A DNA stretch of 56,861 nt from Firmicutes bacterium UBA6806 (GTDB taxonomy: Bacteria; Bacillota; Clostridia; Peptostreptococcales; Acidaminobacteraceae), in contig DKFC01000023.1 of the NCBI GenBank assembly GCA_002452745.1, forward strand, positions 1 to 56,861, written 5' to 3'. Each line of letters begins with the position of its first letter. The stretch's first letter is position 1. A program made the position numbers and the translations under genes. Positions 17,270 to 27,910 of the stretch are shown here, in pieces. Below the pieces are notes generated by a model. That model ran no database searches and was not told the DNA's origin. It saw only the letters and a list, made by a program, of their open reading frames with translations.

Positions 17270-20176
17270 CTACTTTATACCTCTCTCAATTATTTTTTTT
17301 ATTGATTCTATGATTTTTTCGTTTTTAGCGTCTTTTATAGTATTATTGGCAATGAGCTTCAAATATTTATATACACTTTGGGCAATTTTATCATTTGGAT
17401 TGTACTCAAGCCTTGTTGTGGCCGCTCTAAAAAAAACTTCAACAAAACTATGATAGTCATAAGTAATCATAAAAGCGGCATTCATAAGTTGAAAATTCCA
17501 AAAATCCTTATCGCTCTTAAGCCACTTGTTCTTCTGATTTGCATCCCCAACGCTCCGTTCCATGAGATCTCTAGTCATATCTCTAGTCGTACCAGAAGCA
17601 CCTCCAACAAATGGAATTTCTCCCTTTTTCGTCTTGTCTCCGGTGGGCTTAAACCGGCCTTTACTAGTGAGTTTGTCATAGGGGACGCGCATTGGTTTTG
17701 ATTCTGGGTCGTCTTCTCGCGCAGGAATAATTTTATGATCTTTTCGATTCAAGACATCATAATAATCTCCATTTTCTCTCTTGCTAAACAGCATCTCTTC
17801 TGTCTGATCGTATTCAGGATTTAAAGTGATTTGAGGTGAGGTGCTTTGAATATTGTCCATAATTGTTCTGAGCATTTTAAAACAAAAGGCAGTCACCCTT
17901 AACTTAGTTTCAGGTTCCGTTTTATCAAGTTTTTTCAAAGCATCAAAATAATTTAGAACATTTTCATTTGTATTGAACAAATCTTTAGTTGAAAATTTCT
18001 TCCCCTCTTTTTTTAGGGCATCAGCCAACAACTCCACTTCCAGTTTTAACCCTATAGAGTCCTTTAAAGTTTCAATAACTTTATTCCTTTTTTTAGAGTT
18101 CTCACGATTGATCAAGGTACTAAATCTCAATTCGGTCAGATTAATCAAACTAGTGAGAGCACCATCCGCAGTTCCTATTTGTTTAAGCGCAAATTTTTGT
18201 TCGCTCTCCTTAGCGGAGGTGCTATTACCGTAAATATCCGTTGAAGCAGGGAGTAAACAATGATTGGCTTCAAGCAGTTCTTTAAGCTCCGTCCTTACTT
18301 TTTCAACACTATCAGAACCAACCGTCACGATGCCCTTTTTTTCAGCATTTTTTACATAGGCATCCTTACCAAAATAATGAATAAATCGATCCATCATCGC
18401 ATTGTATTTTTTTGCATTTTCTGCTGCTGAATTTGGCGAATACAAACTTGGCGCTTTATTGTTACTTATTTCATGAAAAGCTGTATGTTCCTTATCTAAA
18501 AAGTGAACCTCCGTTGCCTTCTCTTCTTTACTTCCATCCACTTCTGGCCCTTTCCTTCTTGAAAATCCAATGACCTTTTTAAAATCATCATAACTTTTTT
18601 TGCCTCCCAACCCCTCTTGCAAATCCGATGGCATGACTTCTGTAAGTGCAAATGATTCAAGTTCTGGCTTTGAAGCGATTAGATTTTTGAAGGCATCTGA
18701 TTCTGGAGCCATACCATATTGATCGGGAACTTTAAAATCTTCATTTTGAGGCTCTGTAGTATCCCCCTGCTTAAAGGATTCACTCACAGACCTCTCTTGC
18801 AGTTCATTTATGGCCTCTGGGTTTGCCGATAAAGTTCGGATAAGTGGTGCCGTATTAGACAACGCCGATTTATCCATTAAGTATTTCGTCAACCATGAAA
18901 AAGCACGCACTGGCGTGGAAATACCCCATTGATGCATTTGTCCACTGGTCTTAAGTCCATCTCCTTCCGTTATGATGTCTTTTCTAGTCTCACTGGGCGC
19001 AACAATTGCCATATAGAGCTTAATCTTACCATCTATCTTAGTCAACAACCTATTTTGGTTAAATATGTACCCTTTACTACCCGCATTTTTTAAAGTATTT
19101 TCTATTAATTCTATTTGCTCATTAAGATCTTGTAGATACTTTTCTGACAACTTATATTCCATTTCAGACTGATTCATTGTCTTTGTCAAACTTTTGATAA
19201 CTTTTTCTTTTCGCGCACGTCCAAGGTTTGACTTGGCTAAATTATATTTATTCTTATTTATCTCAAATCTCTGTCCTACTCTATTTCTTATTTCTTTTAA
19301 GTACTGGAGCTTCTCCAATAAAATACCCTTGCTTCTTTGTTGCTCTTCCATTAACTTTTTCTCTTTTTCATCTCTTATCTTTGCATCCTTCTCGGTTTCA
19401 TTTGCCTTTACAGGAATTTTAAACAGGGCTCTTTCTTTTTCTGTGAGAGCATTTTCAGTTGTTTCAGGTGCCTTACGCGTATCCTCTTCATAAGAAATCG
19501 CCGTTGCCGCTAAAAATCTAAGGTCTACTTGCCGGATGTCTTCAAGGAGTTCCTGAATCCTGATGGCATACTCTTTAAGTACCGGCTCATCGGGAACTTT
19601 CGAAGGCCATCCCTTTGAATTTGGGCTTTTATTTATAGTTTGAATCAATTCACTGATATTGGTCTTTATCTTTTCAACATCAAAGACACTCTCTTTTTCT
19701 TCCTCCATCATTTGAACAGGTGCTTCACTGCCAAGTAAAATATCCTTTGGTTTCATGTTTTTGTCAGTAGCTCTCTGTATTGGCACACTTGCCTCTGCTT
19801 CAAGGCTTGGATTATCATTGATCTGCATCCCATTGACAAAGCCCGTTGGCTTTACCCTGCCTTCCTTTTGTTGTATCACATGTTGAAGCTCATGTTCTAA
19901 ATGCTTTTCTTGACCAGGTGCAATGTGGACTTCACTGCCCTGTGTATATGCAAGTGCTTTGATTTTTTTTGGTTCGTCAGAGTTATAATGCACCTTGACA
20001 TCGCTAAGAGAAAAACCAGAGGCCTCTTCAACCTTCTTTTTCAACGAATCTGGAATTCCCGTTTGATTGCTTTTTTCCGCTTTACCACTTTGAACTTGTT
20101 CGTCTGCATGTATCACCATATTCTTCGTACACCTACTTCCCATCAGACTTAAGATTTCAAAGAAATCATTTCTCAC
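17270..20176 (-). CDS. DUF4157 zincin-like eCIS effector candidate
   Basis: A 968-aa protein whose residues about 39-130 form a DUF4157 domain: TGIPDSLKKKVEE, SDVKVHYN, SEVHIAP, the zinc-binding HELQH (residues 95-99) and SLEAEA. DUF4157 proteins are common in eCIS loci, where the domain marks cargo. The middle (about 230-370) is Lys/Glu-rich and probably coiled coil. The rest matches nothing I recognise and would be the activity domain. The listed start is GTG without a clear ribosome binding site; ATG codons at residues 12 and 20 are alternatives and leave DUF4157 intact. It is the last gene of the distal eCIS operon, as expected for cargo. Confidence 0.75.
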   Translation of the reverse strand: MRNDFFEILSLMGSRCTKNMVIHADEQVQSGKAEKSNQTGIPDSLKKKVEEASGFSLSDVKVHYNSDEPKKIKALAYTQGSEVHIAPGQEKHLEHELQHVIQQKEGRVKPTGFVNGMQINDNPSLEAEASVPIQRATDKNMKPKDILLGSEAPVQMMEEEKESVFDVEKIKTNISELIQTINKSPNSKGWPSKVPDEPVLKEYAIRIQELLEDIRQVDLRFLAATAISYEEDTRKAPETTENALTEKERALFKIPVKANETEKDAKIRDEKEKKLMEEQQRSKGILLEKLQYLKEIRNRVGQRFEINKNKYNLAKSNLGRARKEKVIKSLTKTMNQSEMEYKLSEKYLQDLNEQIELIENTLKNAGSKGYIFNQNRLLTKIDGKIKLYMAIVAPSETRKDIITEGDGLKTSGQMHQWGISTPVRAFSWLTKYLMDKSALSNTAPLIRTLSANPEAINELQERSVSESFKQGDTTEPQNEDFKVPDQYGMAPESDAFKNLIASKPELESFALTEVMPSDLQEGLGGKKSYDDFKKVIGFSRRKGPEVDGSKEEKATEVHFLDKEHTAFHEISNNKAPSLYSPNSAAENAKKYNAMMDRFIHYFGKDAYVKNAEKKGIVTVGSDSVEKVRTELKELLEANHCLLPASTDIYGNSTSAKESEQKFALKQIGTADGALTSLINLTELRFSTLINRENSKKRNKVIETLKDSIGLKLEVELLADALKKEGKKFSTKDLFNTNENVLNYFDALKKLDKTEPETKLRVTAFCFKMLRTIMDNIQSTSPQITLNPEYDQTEEMLFSKRENGDYYDVLNRKDHKIIPAREDDPESKPMRVPYDKLTSKGRFKPTGDKTKKGEIPFVGGASGTTRDMTRDLMERSVGDANQKNKWLKSDKDFWNFQLMNAAFMITYDYHSFVEVFFRAATTRLEYNPNDKIAQSVYKYLKLIANNTIKDAKNEKIIESIKKIIERGIK

Positions 20177-20198
20177 AGAACAATTCTAGATGTGATTT

Positions 20199-21956
20199 CT
20201 ACGCCTCTTCGTTTTCTACCACTACAAACGCAGACAGCGTTTCATGGTAATCAGCGACTTCTGCGATAATCTCATAGACACCTTCCACACTTGGACTCAT
20301 ATAGACGCCATTTGCATCTATCTCACCACCATCGGATTCCTTCACATGCCATTTACATGGAACAGGTTCACCATCTTTGAAGACATTGTAACTGATTTTG
20401 CTTCTAATCTTAACCTTGGACATGGCCGGAACTATCGTCAACTGATTCTTCGAGTCAATCATTGGCTCATAATGTTTGTTGATTTTAGTGGCAGACCATT
20501 TAATTAAGAGTTCACTTCTGGCATAGCTCTCATGAAACTGTATTCCCAAGATAAAAGTTCCCTTGTTCTTATAGTTGATAACAGCTGATTTGACCACTGG
20601 AACAACTGGCTCATAGTTACTCTTTTCAAATATTTCATAATCGCCAAAGACCATTTGATTTTGATAGCCAAATGCGGCGTCACCATCACTTGTCTCTGAA
20701 TCTATAGCCACCTGTATGAAGACATCTCCCATGCCAAGCCCATGTTCAATTTCCTCAGAAAAGAACTTTTCTTTGTTTTCCACTTTATCTTCAAAGAGAA
20801 ACGTAAATTTTCCAGTGGAAGTGCTCATATCTGGAATCCCTGTTTTGCTAACAATTTCAGGCTTATCTTCTGTGGGTAAATTAGGTGTATTTTCAATATT
20901 CCTCGATTTTTGAAACGCCTCTAATTTTCTGATCTTCGAGAGCTGAAAGTTGCCCAGTAGCTGATTAAGAGGATCATTGACAACCGATTCGATTACATAA
21001 GTATGCTCTGTCTTTAAAACCTTGAGTTTCGCCAGACAAATATAGTCGTTTGCCGAAGCCGCCATGAGTTCGTCCAGCGAAAGTGCTCTGTACTTGTGTT
21101 CAATTTGTTCAATTTTTGAAAGTGAACTGATTTGAACTGGATGCTTTAGTGAAATATCCAAATAATCCACTTTCAGACTCTCAGAGAGGAGTGAAAACCC
21201 ACTGAGTTGAATCAGATCATCCTGTGGTTCGACACGGCTCACATCAAAGTGCCACGATAGTTGATAGGTGGCATCACGCCTTAGAATTGATTCATCAAAA
21301 GCAAGGACCATTGGCTGACCATAGTTTATATATTCAGAAGTTAAAGAAATATTGATTTTCACAGGATCAGCTTCTAGTTTCTTATAAACACTCAAATAGG
21401 CATTAAATCCCTCTTCAGCATTTGCGACGTGATCCAATTTCAAACAGATTCTAATGTGCTTATTATCCATAAGCGTAAACTGTTTAAGTCCAATCAAATC
21501 CAAAAGTGAGTGTTCAACGCTTGGCGCATCTGCCTCAAGTGAGAGTTTATACCCCTCAAACACTCGATTGTATTCGTTGTCACTTTGAGAGATATTATGT
21601 ACCGCTTCTTTGGGTTCTTCAAAATACGTGATATTTAAATAGGCATCACCATAATCGGGTAGCTTACCAAACCCATCTATCACAGAAAGCCTACTGGTAA
21701 AAGGGGCATCGCTGACCATCTCCCTACCGAGATAGTCTAGTGCCACTCCCGGCTCGATTAGAATTGTTTTGTCATCCACAGCCAATACATTTAGCCCTGC
21801 TAGAATTCCAGGTCCCATAAGAATCCTGTTCATAAGCCTCCGCTTATCGTTAAAGTACCTCTGTTCAATTTCAAAATCCCGAACAGTTAACAATTTACCA
21901 TAAAAATAACGATTTCGTTCAAAGGGTATTATTTTATGATTATTCACGTCGATCAT
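20199..21956 (-). CDS. eCIS baseplate/fibre-associated protein with C-terminal Ig-like domain
   Basis: A 585-aa protein. The N terminus (RNRYFYGKLLTVRDFEIEQR, about residues 14-33) is a segment I have seen at the start of proteins in eCIS clusters, followed by beta-rich sequence with DYLGREMV. The last 85 residues look like a bacterial Ig-like domain (KISYNVFKDGEPVPC, GVYMSPSVEGVYEIIAEV). It lies directly after the gpI-like gene, the usual place for tail fibre or outer baseplate genes. No separate fibre gene is visible, so this is the best candidate for a target-contacting component. AAAGG abuts the ATG; a GTG four codons downstream is an alternative start. Confidence 0.55.
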   Translation of the reverse strand: MIDVNNHKIIPFERNRYFYGKLLTVRDFEIEQRYFNDKRRLMNRILMGPGILAGLNVLAVDDKTILIEPGVALDYLGREMVSDAPFTSRLSVIDGFGKLPDYGDAYLNITYFEEPKEAVHNISQSDNEYNRVFEGYKLSLEADAPSVEHSLLDLIGLKQFTLMDNKHIRICLKLDHVANAEEGFNAYLSVYKKLEADPVKINISLTSEYINYGQPMVLAFDESILRRDATYQLSWHFDVSRVEPQDDLIQLSGFSLLSESLKVDYLDISLKHPVQISSLSKIEQIEHKYRALSLDELMAASANDYICLAKLKVLKTEHTYVIESVVNDPLNQLLGNFQLSKIRKLEAFQKSRNIENTPNLPTEDKPEIVSKTGIPDMSTSTGKFTFLFEDKVENKEKFFSEEIEHGLGMGDVFIQVAIDSETSDGDAAFGYQNQMVFGDYEIFEKSNYEPVVPVVKSAVINYKNKGTFILGIQFHESYARSELLIKWSATKINKHYEPMIDSKNQLTIVPAMSKVKIRSKISYNVFKDGEPVPCKWHVKESDGGEIDANGVYMSPSVEGVYEIIAEVADYHETLSAFVVVENEEA

Positions 21957-21966
21957 CCTTTCTCAC

Positions 21967-23067
21967 TTATTCACGGCCGATAATCCCCATGGAAAGCATG
22001 GCAGTATCATCCAGTTTGATATCTGATTGCTGATAAATATAGGAATTGATGCCCAAATAGGCATAGTCATCTAAAATCATATAGTCATTAATAGGGGCAA
22101 TTTTGTAGGTGACTTGTGCCGGTATATAGTTTCTTATGATTTGATTTAGTGCATTAAATCTTGCTTTATTGGTAATGAGTTCCGATGGGATTAAAAGTGT
22201 AAACCCAAACGGATGATTCATGTATAGCCGTTCATAAATTTGCTTTTGAGTACTCAGATATTTATAATCCTTAAACTCAACGATAAAGGGCTTTCTTTCT
22301 GTAAACAGCGTGATGAGCTGTACGAGGCCTTGTTTAGTGCCTCTCCTCTGGTTGAGCTCATGATAGTTAATCAACAAATTTCTCTTTTGGACTTCTGTAA
22401 AAAACTGAAAACTGTCTATGGGCAGCCATTTATTTAAAACCTCCAAAAAAGAAGCCTTCGTCTTCTTCGGAATATACACCTCTGGCATGTTGTCCACTAT
22501 GCCCTCTATATCGTCAAACACGGTTTGAAAGATGGCCAGATAGCGTTCTAAAAAATCCTTGTTTTCTGCATAAATCTGCGGCAGATAATGTATCCATGAA
22601 TAAGGAGCATAGTAAATTTCTAGGCCTTCAATATAGTCGGATTCTCCTTCTGAAATCAGTTCGAACCAATAGATGAGGTACCGACCTTTGTGATCGTTTA
22701 GTAAGATATCATTTAAATTTTCGTGTCTCTTTGGATTTAGTATTTTTAGTTTTTCAATTAGGTCAGAAGGCTGAATCAATCTGCCCTGTATAATTTCATT
22801 TAAATCAAGCAGTTCTCTTCCATCTTGTATCATGAGATGTTCAACAGCTACTGTATAGAAAATCAGCTTCGTTTCAACTCGATGCCGCCTTTTAATTTGA
22901 ATCCGAGACCACATGTGTTCATGTTCTTCCGTGTCTATGATAGCGCCAATATAGAAGCCTCTTCCCTTTGATAAAGAGACACCTTTTGAATCAACGGTCA
23001 GCCCCTCATAATAACCCTTTTGCCATTCTCTTGTGGAATCAACTCTGAGAAATGTACTCAAGGCCAC
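21967..23067 (-). CDS. gpI-like phage tail protein of the eCIS baseplate
   Basis: A 366-aa protein. Its second half has the pattern of P2 gpI/tail-domain proteins: LPQIYAENKDFLERYLAIFQ (about residues 156-175), DDIEG, FLEVLNKWLPID, QKRNLLINYHELNQRRGT (about 229-246) and GLVQLI. Such proteins join the baseplate wedge to the fibres. Start is GTG after GAGGAGG. It follows the second J-like gene by 15 nt, the order seen in P2-like tails (W, J, I). Confidence 0.8.
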   Translation of the reverse strand: MALSTFLRVDSTREWQKGYYEGLTVDSKGVSLSKGRGFYIGAIIDTEEHEHMWSRIQIKRRHRVETKLIFYTVAVEHLMIQDGRELLDLNEIIQGRLIQPSDLIEKLKILNPKRHENLNDILLNDHKGRYLIYWFELISEGESDYIEGLEIYYAPYSWIHYLPQIYAENKDFLERYLAIFQTVFDDIEGIVDNMPEVYIPKKTKASFLEVLNKWLPIDSFQFFTEVQKRNLLINYHELNQRRGTKQGLVQLITLFTERKPFIVEFKDYKYLSTQKQIYERLYMNHPFGFTLLIPSELITNKARFNALNQIIRNYIPAQVTYKIAPINDYMILDDYAYLGINSYIYQQSDIKLDDTAMLSMGIIGRE

Positions 23068-23082
23068 GCCTCCTCTCTTTGA

Positions 23083-24921
23083 CTAGTCTTCTAGCCATAC
23101 GATTTCAATACGCTTCAAGTATCCGATTCCATACGGTGGAATCTCAAGATCACCCCATTTTGATTTAGAAAGAGGTTGAAGACAGGACAATCGAATACTG
23201 CTGATTTTTTCGATTCCCTGAACCTCTGATAAAATCTTATAGAATTGGCTTTTGGAAACATCTTGCCCAAAGTCATTCTTATAAAGCGTTCGAATGCACG
23301 TATTCACCCTTTCATTCATGAGAGTATGATCATGAGAGGACTTTAGTTCTAGGTAGACCTCAATGTCATAATAGACAGGGTTTAAGATATGCACTTCTGT
23401 GGTAATCATGCGATGTTTTTCGATTTCACGCTTTAGATTTTTTCGATATGCCTTATTGAGTCTATTTTGTGATTCCAGTCCATATGGAACAACTAAGACA
23501 GACACTTCGTTGTCCGCTAATCGGTTAGGATAGTCTTCTAGTCCCGGTCGATACAGTGGCAGACATTTTGTTTTATCAATCATTAATCCTGGGGTGTTTT
23601 TCAGGATTTGTTCATAATCAGCTTCAGTTACAGCCACATTTGCAAGATTCATCTGACAATACAGTTCGGACTTCATTTGCTCTAATGTCTTGATACCACG
23701 GCCTCCTTTGGCGTTGGTTAGGCACTTTAAAACCACGGGAGTGGCTTCGGAAGTAAGCTCATCCACTGCTATGTTTCCAAGATCTAACAGTGATTTTTCC
23801 AGTCCACTGACCCTGATTGCATTTAATCCCTTAGGTGGAACTGCGCCGTTTTTGTTATCTCCAAATTTTAAACTATGTATCTCCGATTCAACCGTATAGC
23901 ACCAATCTTCTTTTCCCGCTTCATAAAGGGTGTCCACCGACGACCACATATGCCACTCGTCAAGTTCACCATCATAGACTTCAACAAGAAGACTTGGGTA
24001 ATAAATCGCTTCAAAAGGCAACTCGATGACTTGATTTGGAAAACCTGTGGCGTCAAAGTAGATCAGCGGCTCTGTTTCAGTCTGTTTTAACTTGATAATC
24101 CGATTGAAGACATCAATCACACGCGGTGGCACGTCATAATCTGCCGAAACGAGTTTTGCCCTGATTTGAAATGAATCTGTAGCTGGATTTCCAGATCTCG
24201 GTATCCTATAAGTCACGAGGCCACTCTTTATAAGTCCAAAAGTTTCATCTGCCAAAACTTCAAGTGGTTCCCATGCTCCTGTTTCACTTTTGTAGGTGCA
24301 TTGGATGATGCCAAGCGGGATAAAACCCCCTTCCATCTGGGCACGCTCAATAGGATTTCGCTTTACCTCATAGGCTTCATAAACATGAAAATAGAGTTCA
24401 TATATCTGGTCTATCACATGCGGCGCATCAAATTCGATATAAACGCTACTGCCAACAACTGGATTTACTCCAAATGGATAAACCGTCAATCCATTGTCAA
24501 TAACATTGTATATGGACTTAATCTGCCCTTCATAATCCAATTGAACATCACAAATATTGGCTGGATCCAGTGTATAATCCCTTTGAGTTTCGAAGGTAAA
24601 TCGCCCTTTTGAAAATTGGGTTTTAAAGGGCAAATGTGCCACCTCATCAATATGAATCACCTTTGTAATGACCTCTGCTGGACTTCCGTAATCTCTTTGA
24701 ATTCCAAACAATTTGAGAAATTGGTATTCAAGTGGCTCTGTGGTCTGATCCATGTAGTATTGAAGCATTTCCTTTAGCCACGCAAATAGCTCAATCATGG
24801 TAATTCCAGGATCATGTGCATTTTCATCCGTCCAATATGGCGCATACTTTCGTATGGCTTTTCTGGCATTTTCGACGATCAGGTCGAAGTTTTGATCATC
24901 AAGATTAATGTTTTTAATCAA
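23083..24921 (-). CDS. Baseplate wedge protein, J-like (second copy)
   Basis: A 612-aa baseplate assembly protein. The N terminus has PYWTDENAHDPGITMIELFAW (residues about 28-48), the typical beginning of eCIS/phage gp6/J-like wedge proteins, and the centre has NAKGGRGIKTLEQMK with ADYEQILKNTPGL, as in baseplate J domains. Start is TTG with a strong AAGGAGGT. Two such proteins occur in a row, matching the Afp11/Afp12-like pair that builds the baseplate inner ring. Confidence 0.85.
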   Translation of the reverse strand: MIKNINLDDQNFDLIVENARKAIRKYAPYWTDENAHDPGITMIELFAWLKEMLQYYMDQTTEPLEYQFLKLFGIQRDYGSPAEVITKVIHIDEVAHLPFKTQFSKGRFTFETQRDYTLDPANICDVQLDYEGQIKSIYNVIDNGLTVYPFGVNPVVGSSVYIEFDAPHVIDQIYELYFHVYEAYEVKRNPIERAQMEGGFIPLGIIQCTYKSETGAWEPLEVLADETFGLIKSGLVTYRIPRSGNPATDSFQIRAKLVSADYDVPPRVIDVFNRIIKLKQTETEPLIYFDATGFPNQVIELPFEAIYYPSLLVEVYDGELDEWHMWSSVDTLYEAGKEDWCYTVESEIHSLKFGDNKNGAVPPKGLNAIRVSGLEKSLLDLGNIAVDELTSEATPVVLKCLTNAKGGRGIKTLEQMKSELYCQMNLANVAVTEADYEQILKNTPGLMIDKTKCLPLYRPGLEDYPNRLADNEVSVLVVPYGLESQNRLNKAYRKNLKREIEKHRMITTEVHILNPVYYDIEVYLELKSSHDHTLMNERVNTCIRTLYKNDFGQDVSKSQFYKILSEVQGIEKISSIRLSCLQPLSKSKWGDLEIPPYGIGYLKRIEIVWLED

Positions 24922-24938
24922 GATGTACCTCCTTGTAA

Positions 24939-27875
24939 CTATTTGAGTGAAATCGCATGATTCCCATTTTTAATAACGAGATGCGGAAATTGATTTAAAG
25001 CCTTTATTGAAATTTCTTTTAACTGATACCCATCTTGTACTTTGGCATTCAATACCAAGAGGTCGATCTCCTTCAGTGTGTCAATGAATTGAATTTGGCT
25101 TAGCAGATACTGTTCATCGGGTAAATCTCCTATATGCCATCCCCCTCCGTCTTTATTGCCCACATAGGTATCCAAATAGAGATTGATGGTTTTTTCAACA
25201 GCACTGTATGTGGCAAGATAATCTGAGACATCCAATACTTTTCCCTTAAACTGAACATCTATGCTGATAAACAGAGGCTCAATAATGAAGTAGTTGTAAT
25301 CGTATTTTAATGTACATGGGAGCTTATCTTTTAAATGACTCCGAATTTTCCCTTTTAGTGCTCTAAAGTAATCTTGCATATACGCTTCTGATTTTGGCAA
25401 GATGATGCTCGTTACTTTACCGAGCGCCCGCCTTCCAAAGATGTCTGTATTGGACAGAGTCAGCACTTCTTTGATGTCATAGTCCGCCTCTAAAATAAGG
25501 GCATCAAAATCTCTAGCAGACCGTGCTCTGCCTCTGTGATGAATCGCCTCGGAAATACGATTGAGTGCTCTCGTTTTTGACTCTGGAGCATGTCCCCCTT
25601 GAAATGGAACAGGGTTAAAAACAGTGTTCACATTGGGAATCGTTTGAGCTAATCGCTTAACTTCACGAGTGTCTACATTTCCGAATATGCCAAGATTGAC
25701 TTCATAATCTACTCTGATATTGTTTTCCCCGGTGCCATCGGGTAAAAATCCATGTATTGAATCGCCAAATGTAATTTGACCTGCAAATGCATTTTCGACA
25801 TAGCCGCGCGTACTTGAGTTCATTTCTGAAAAGCTCTCATAGGCGTTCCATTTAACCCAAAGTGCTTCAAGTGTCCCATCCATTGAAAATTCTTGTCTAT
25901 ACGCCTGACCTGTTTTCTTTATTTCCTCCAGTCCCACACCGAATTCATTGACCCATACTGTGACGGATTCGAGGTTTTCATGACTTAGGTTCATCACCTT
26001 GTGGTATTCATGATGCCTCAGTGAAAAATACTGACTCTGCTTGGTTTCCTTTTGTGTGACATTGACACTGTTAGGGTAAATTGCCCTCAGCAAAACAGGT
26101 AGAGTTCCAGCCTCTGTCTGAACAAGCCTCAGCCAATATCCCTCGAGTCCAAACAGAGTTGCGCGGGCATGTTTTTCATCCCCTATAAGCGTCACCACTC
26201 CCGTTTCGTGAAGCGATTTGGTATCGTCAACGGTGTCTATGTCCACCCACTTTGATTTATTGGCAATGCGTTTGAGCATTTGCCACTTAAAGCGATTGTA
26301 CTCAATTTCTGTAACTGTCCCCACATCCAATAACAGTTTAATCGGAGCACCTATCAAAGGGGCATCAAACTGCAAATAGAGCGCTTTGGCAGCTAGTGCA
26401 CCATAATCATGAAAGAGCTTTAACGGCTTGGACTTCAGGTCTACCTTACTGTGAGTCATGAATTCATGTCGGTGAAGCTCACTTGGCAAGACGCCGTGCT
26501 CATCATACGCATAGTGTAATTTAATCCATCTGAGCCTAGGAGCAATATAGTCACCAAGTGTTGCATAAGCATTTTCAACCTTTACAATTTTCAGTCTTAT
26601 CCAATGGTTTTCATATGCACCTACCGTTGATCTCATGAGATCATCCGGACATTTAAAGATGATTTTTTCTCGAATGGGTTCACCTTCATCTGCTGCAAAC
26701 ATTTTTCGATTAAACGCTTCTGCCTCTAATTTTGACCATCCCACACCATTCCAATATTCCAAAACCAGATCTGAGATGTAGATTTTTTTTAAAACAGGTT
26801 CTTTTAAATCTGATTTTTTGAGCACATTTTTCCACTTGATATTCGGAGGTGGCAACTCATAAGGCGTTGGATGGGGTTCAAGTGTGTATTCAAACAAGAT
26901 TGTAATTTGGCTCCCTCTTTTTGTGAGCAACTCCGCACTTGCAATGTAGAGGGCATCATAGGCAAAAAACTGTGTGCCAAACATCATAAAATCTTTTTCT
27001 GCCAACTCTATTTCATTGCAATATAACGCGTCTGGTTTTAAAATTTCTGAAACTGGGTTTATCCGTATTTCGTCACAAGTTATCTCCGCCGCTTTCTTCA
27101 TTCTGAGCTTGATCTCAGGTGTATCAAGCTGTACATAAGTGTCATTTCTAAGCAAAACGCCACTTTCCAGTGCGGTATAGTAATCAAATGATACCCACTT
27201 ATCCCATTTGAAGTAAAGCCATTCTGTCTGTAGTGGATCTGTGAGCTGCAACAGCGTATTGGCTTTTCTAAGTTTATTCTGATTATCCTCTATGTATATC
27301 TCTATGCCCTTCGCACTGTTTAAGAATAGTGCCTCTTCCTGTTTTATGATGAGCTCATGGGTCTGTAAGTTGTTGAGCACAGGTGAGTCCAGCAGGTATA
27401 CTGGCGGCATTGCTTCATCTCTAATCACACTATAATGATGCGTGATTTCATCTGTTTCAAAATTGACTATAATTGTATTCTCAAGTTCTGATGGCACAAT
27501 GAAGAGGTCTTCTGTGGTTTCAAAGATCAAATTGTCTTCCGTGGCACTCTCACCTATGAGTTGCTTTCCCCGAGGGACACTTACGCCCTCTTTTGTTCCC
27601 TGACTCAATGAAAAAGTCACATACCCTTTTGCGCCTTTTGAAGCCCTTTGCACAGGCGAAAGCAGATTTAAAAAGTCCACATAGTGTTTATCAGGCATTT
27701 GACTGGCTTTTTTGATGGTTTCAGACATCATATCAGCATATATAAGCGCAAGTGCAGTGCCGAGGTCTGGGTTATCCACATCAAAATGCCACTCAGGTGT
27801 ATAGGATTTACTGAGTGTTTTCAATCTTTCAATCAATTGAGCTCTTGTCATGTTTTTAAGTTCAAAGTAGTCCAT
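24939..27875 (-). CDS. Baseplate wedge protein, J-like (first, large copy)
   Basis: A 978-aa protein. I use the ATG at 27873-27875 because AGAGG precedes it; a six-codon extension has no site. N terminus: SYTPEWHFDVDNPDLGTALA then FADMM-like segments, typical of large eCIS wedge proteins; residues 790-830 carry NRISEAIHHRGRARSARDFD and LILEADYDIKEV, the J-domain hallmark. It lies between the gp25 gene and the smaller J-like gene. Together they correspond to T4 gp6/gp7. Confidence 0.85.
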   Translation of the reverse strand: MDYFELKNMTRAQLIERLKTLSKSYTPEWHFDVDNPDLGTALALIYADMMSETIKKASQMPDKHYVDFLNLLSPVQRASKGAKGYVTFSLSQGTKEGVSVPRGKQLIGESATEDNLIFETTEDLFIVPSELENTIIVNFETDEITHHYSVIRDEAMPPVYLLDSPVLNNLQTHELIIKQEEALFLNSAKGIEIYIEDNQNKLRKANTLLQLTDPLQTEWLYFKWDKWVSFDYYTALESGVLLRNDTYVQLDTPEIKLRMKKAAEITCDEIRINPVSEILKPDALYCNEIELAEKDFMMFGTQFFAYDALYIASAELLTKRGSQITILFEYTLEPHPTPYELPPPNIKWKNVLKKSDLKEPVLKKIYISDLVLEYWNGVGWSKLEAEAFNRKMFAADEGEPIREKIIFKCPDDLMRSTVGAYENHWIRLKIVKVENAYATLGDYIAPRLRWIKLHYAYDEHGVLPSELHRHEFMTHSKVDLKSKPLKLFHDYGALAAKALYLQFDAPLIGAPIKLLLDVGTVTEIEYNRFKWQMLKRIANKSKWVDIDTVDDTKSLHETGVVTLIGDEKHARATLFGLEGYWLRLVQTEAGTLPVLLRAIYPNSVNVTQKETKQSQYFSLRHHEYHKVMNLSHENLESVTVWVNEFGVGLEEIKKTGQAYRQEFSMDGTLEALWVKWNAYESFSEMNSSTRGYVENAFAGQITFGDSIHGFLPDGTGENNIRVDYEVNLGIFGNVDTREVKRLAQTIPNVNTVFNPVPFQGGHAPESKTRALNRISEAIHHRGRARSARDFDALILEADYDIKEVLTLSNTDIFGRRALGKVTSIILPKSEAYMQDYFRALKGKIRSHLKDKLPCTLKYDYNYFIIEPLFISIDVQFKGKVLDVSDYLATYSAVEKTINLYLDTYVGNKDGGGWHIGDLPDEQYLLSQIQFIDTLKEIDLLVLNAKVQDGYQLKEISIKALNQFPHLVIKNGNHAISLK

Positions 27876-27910
27876 GATTAACCTCTTCCGCAACGACTAA
27901 AATACAATCA

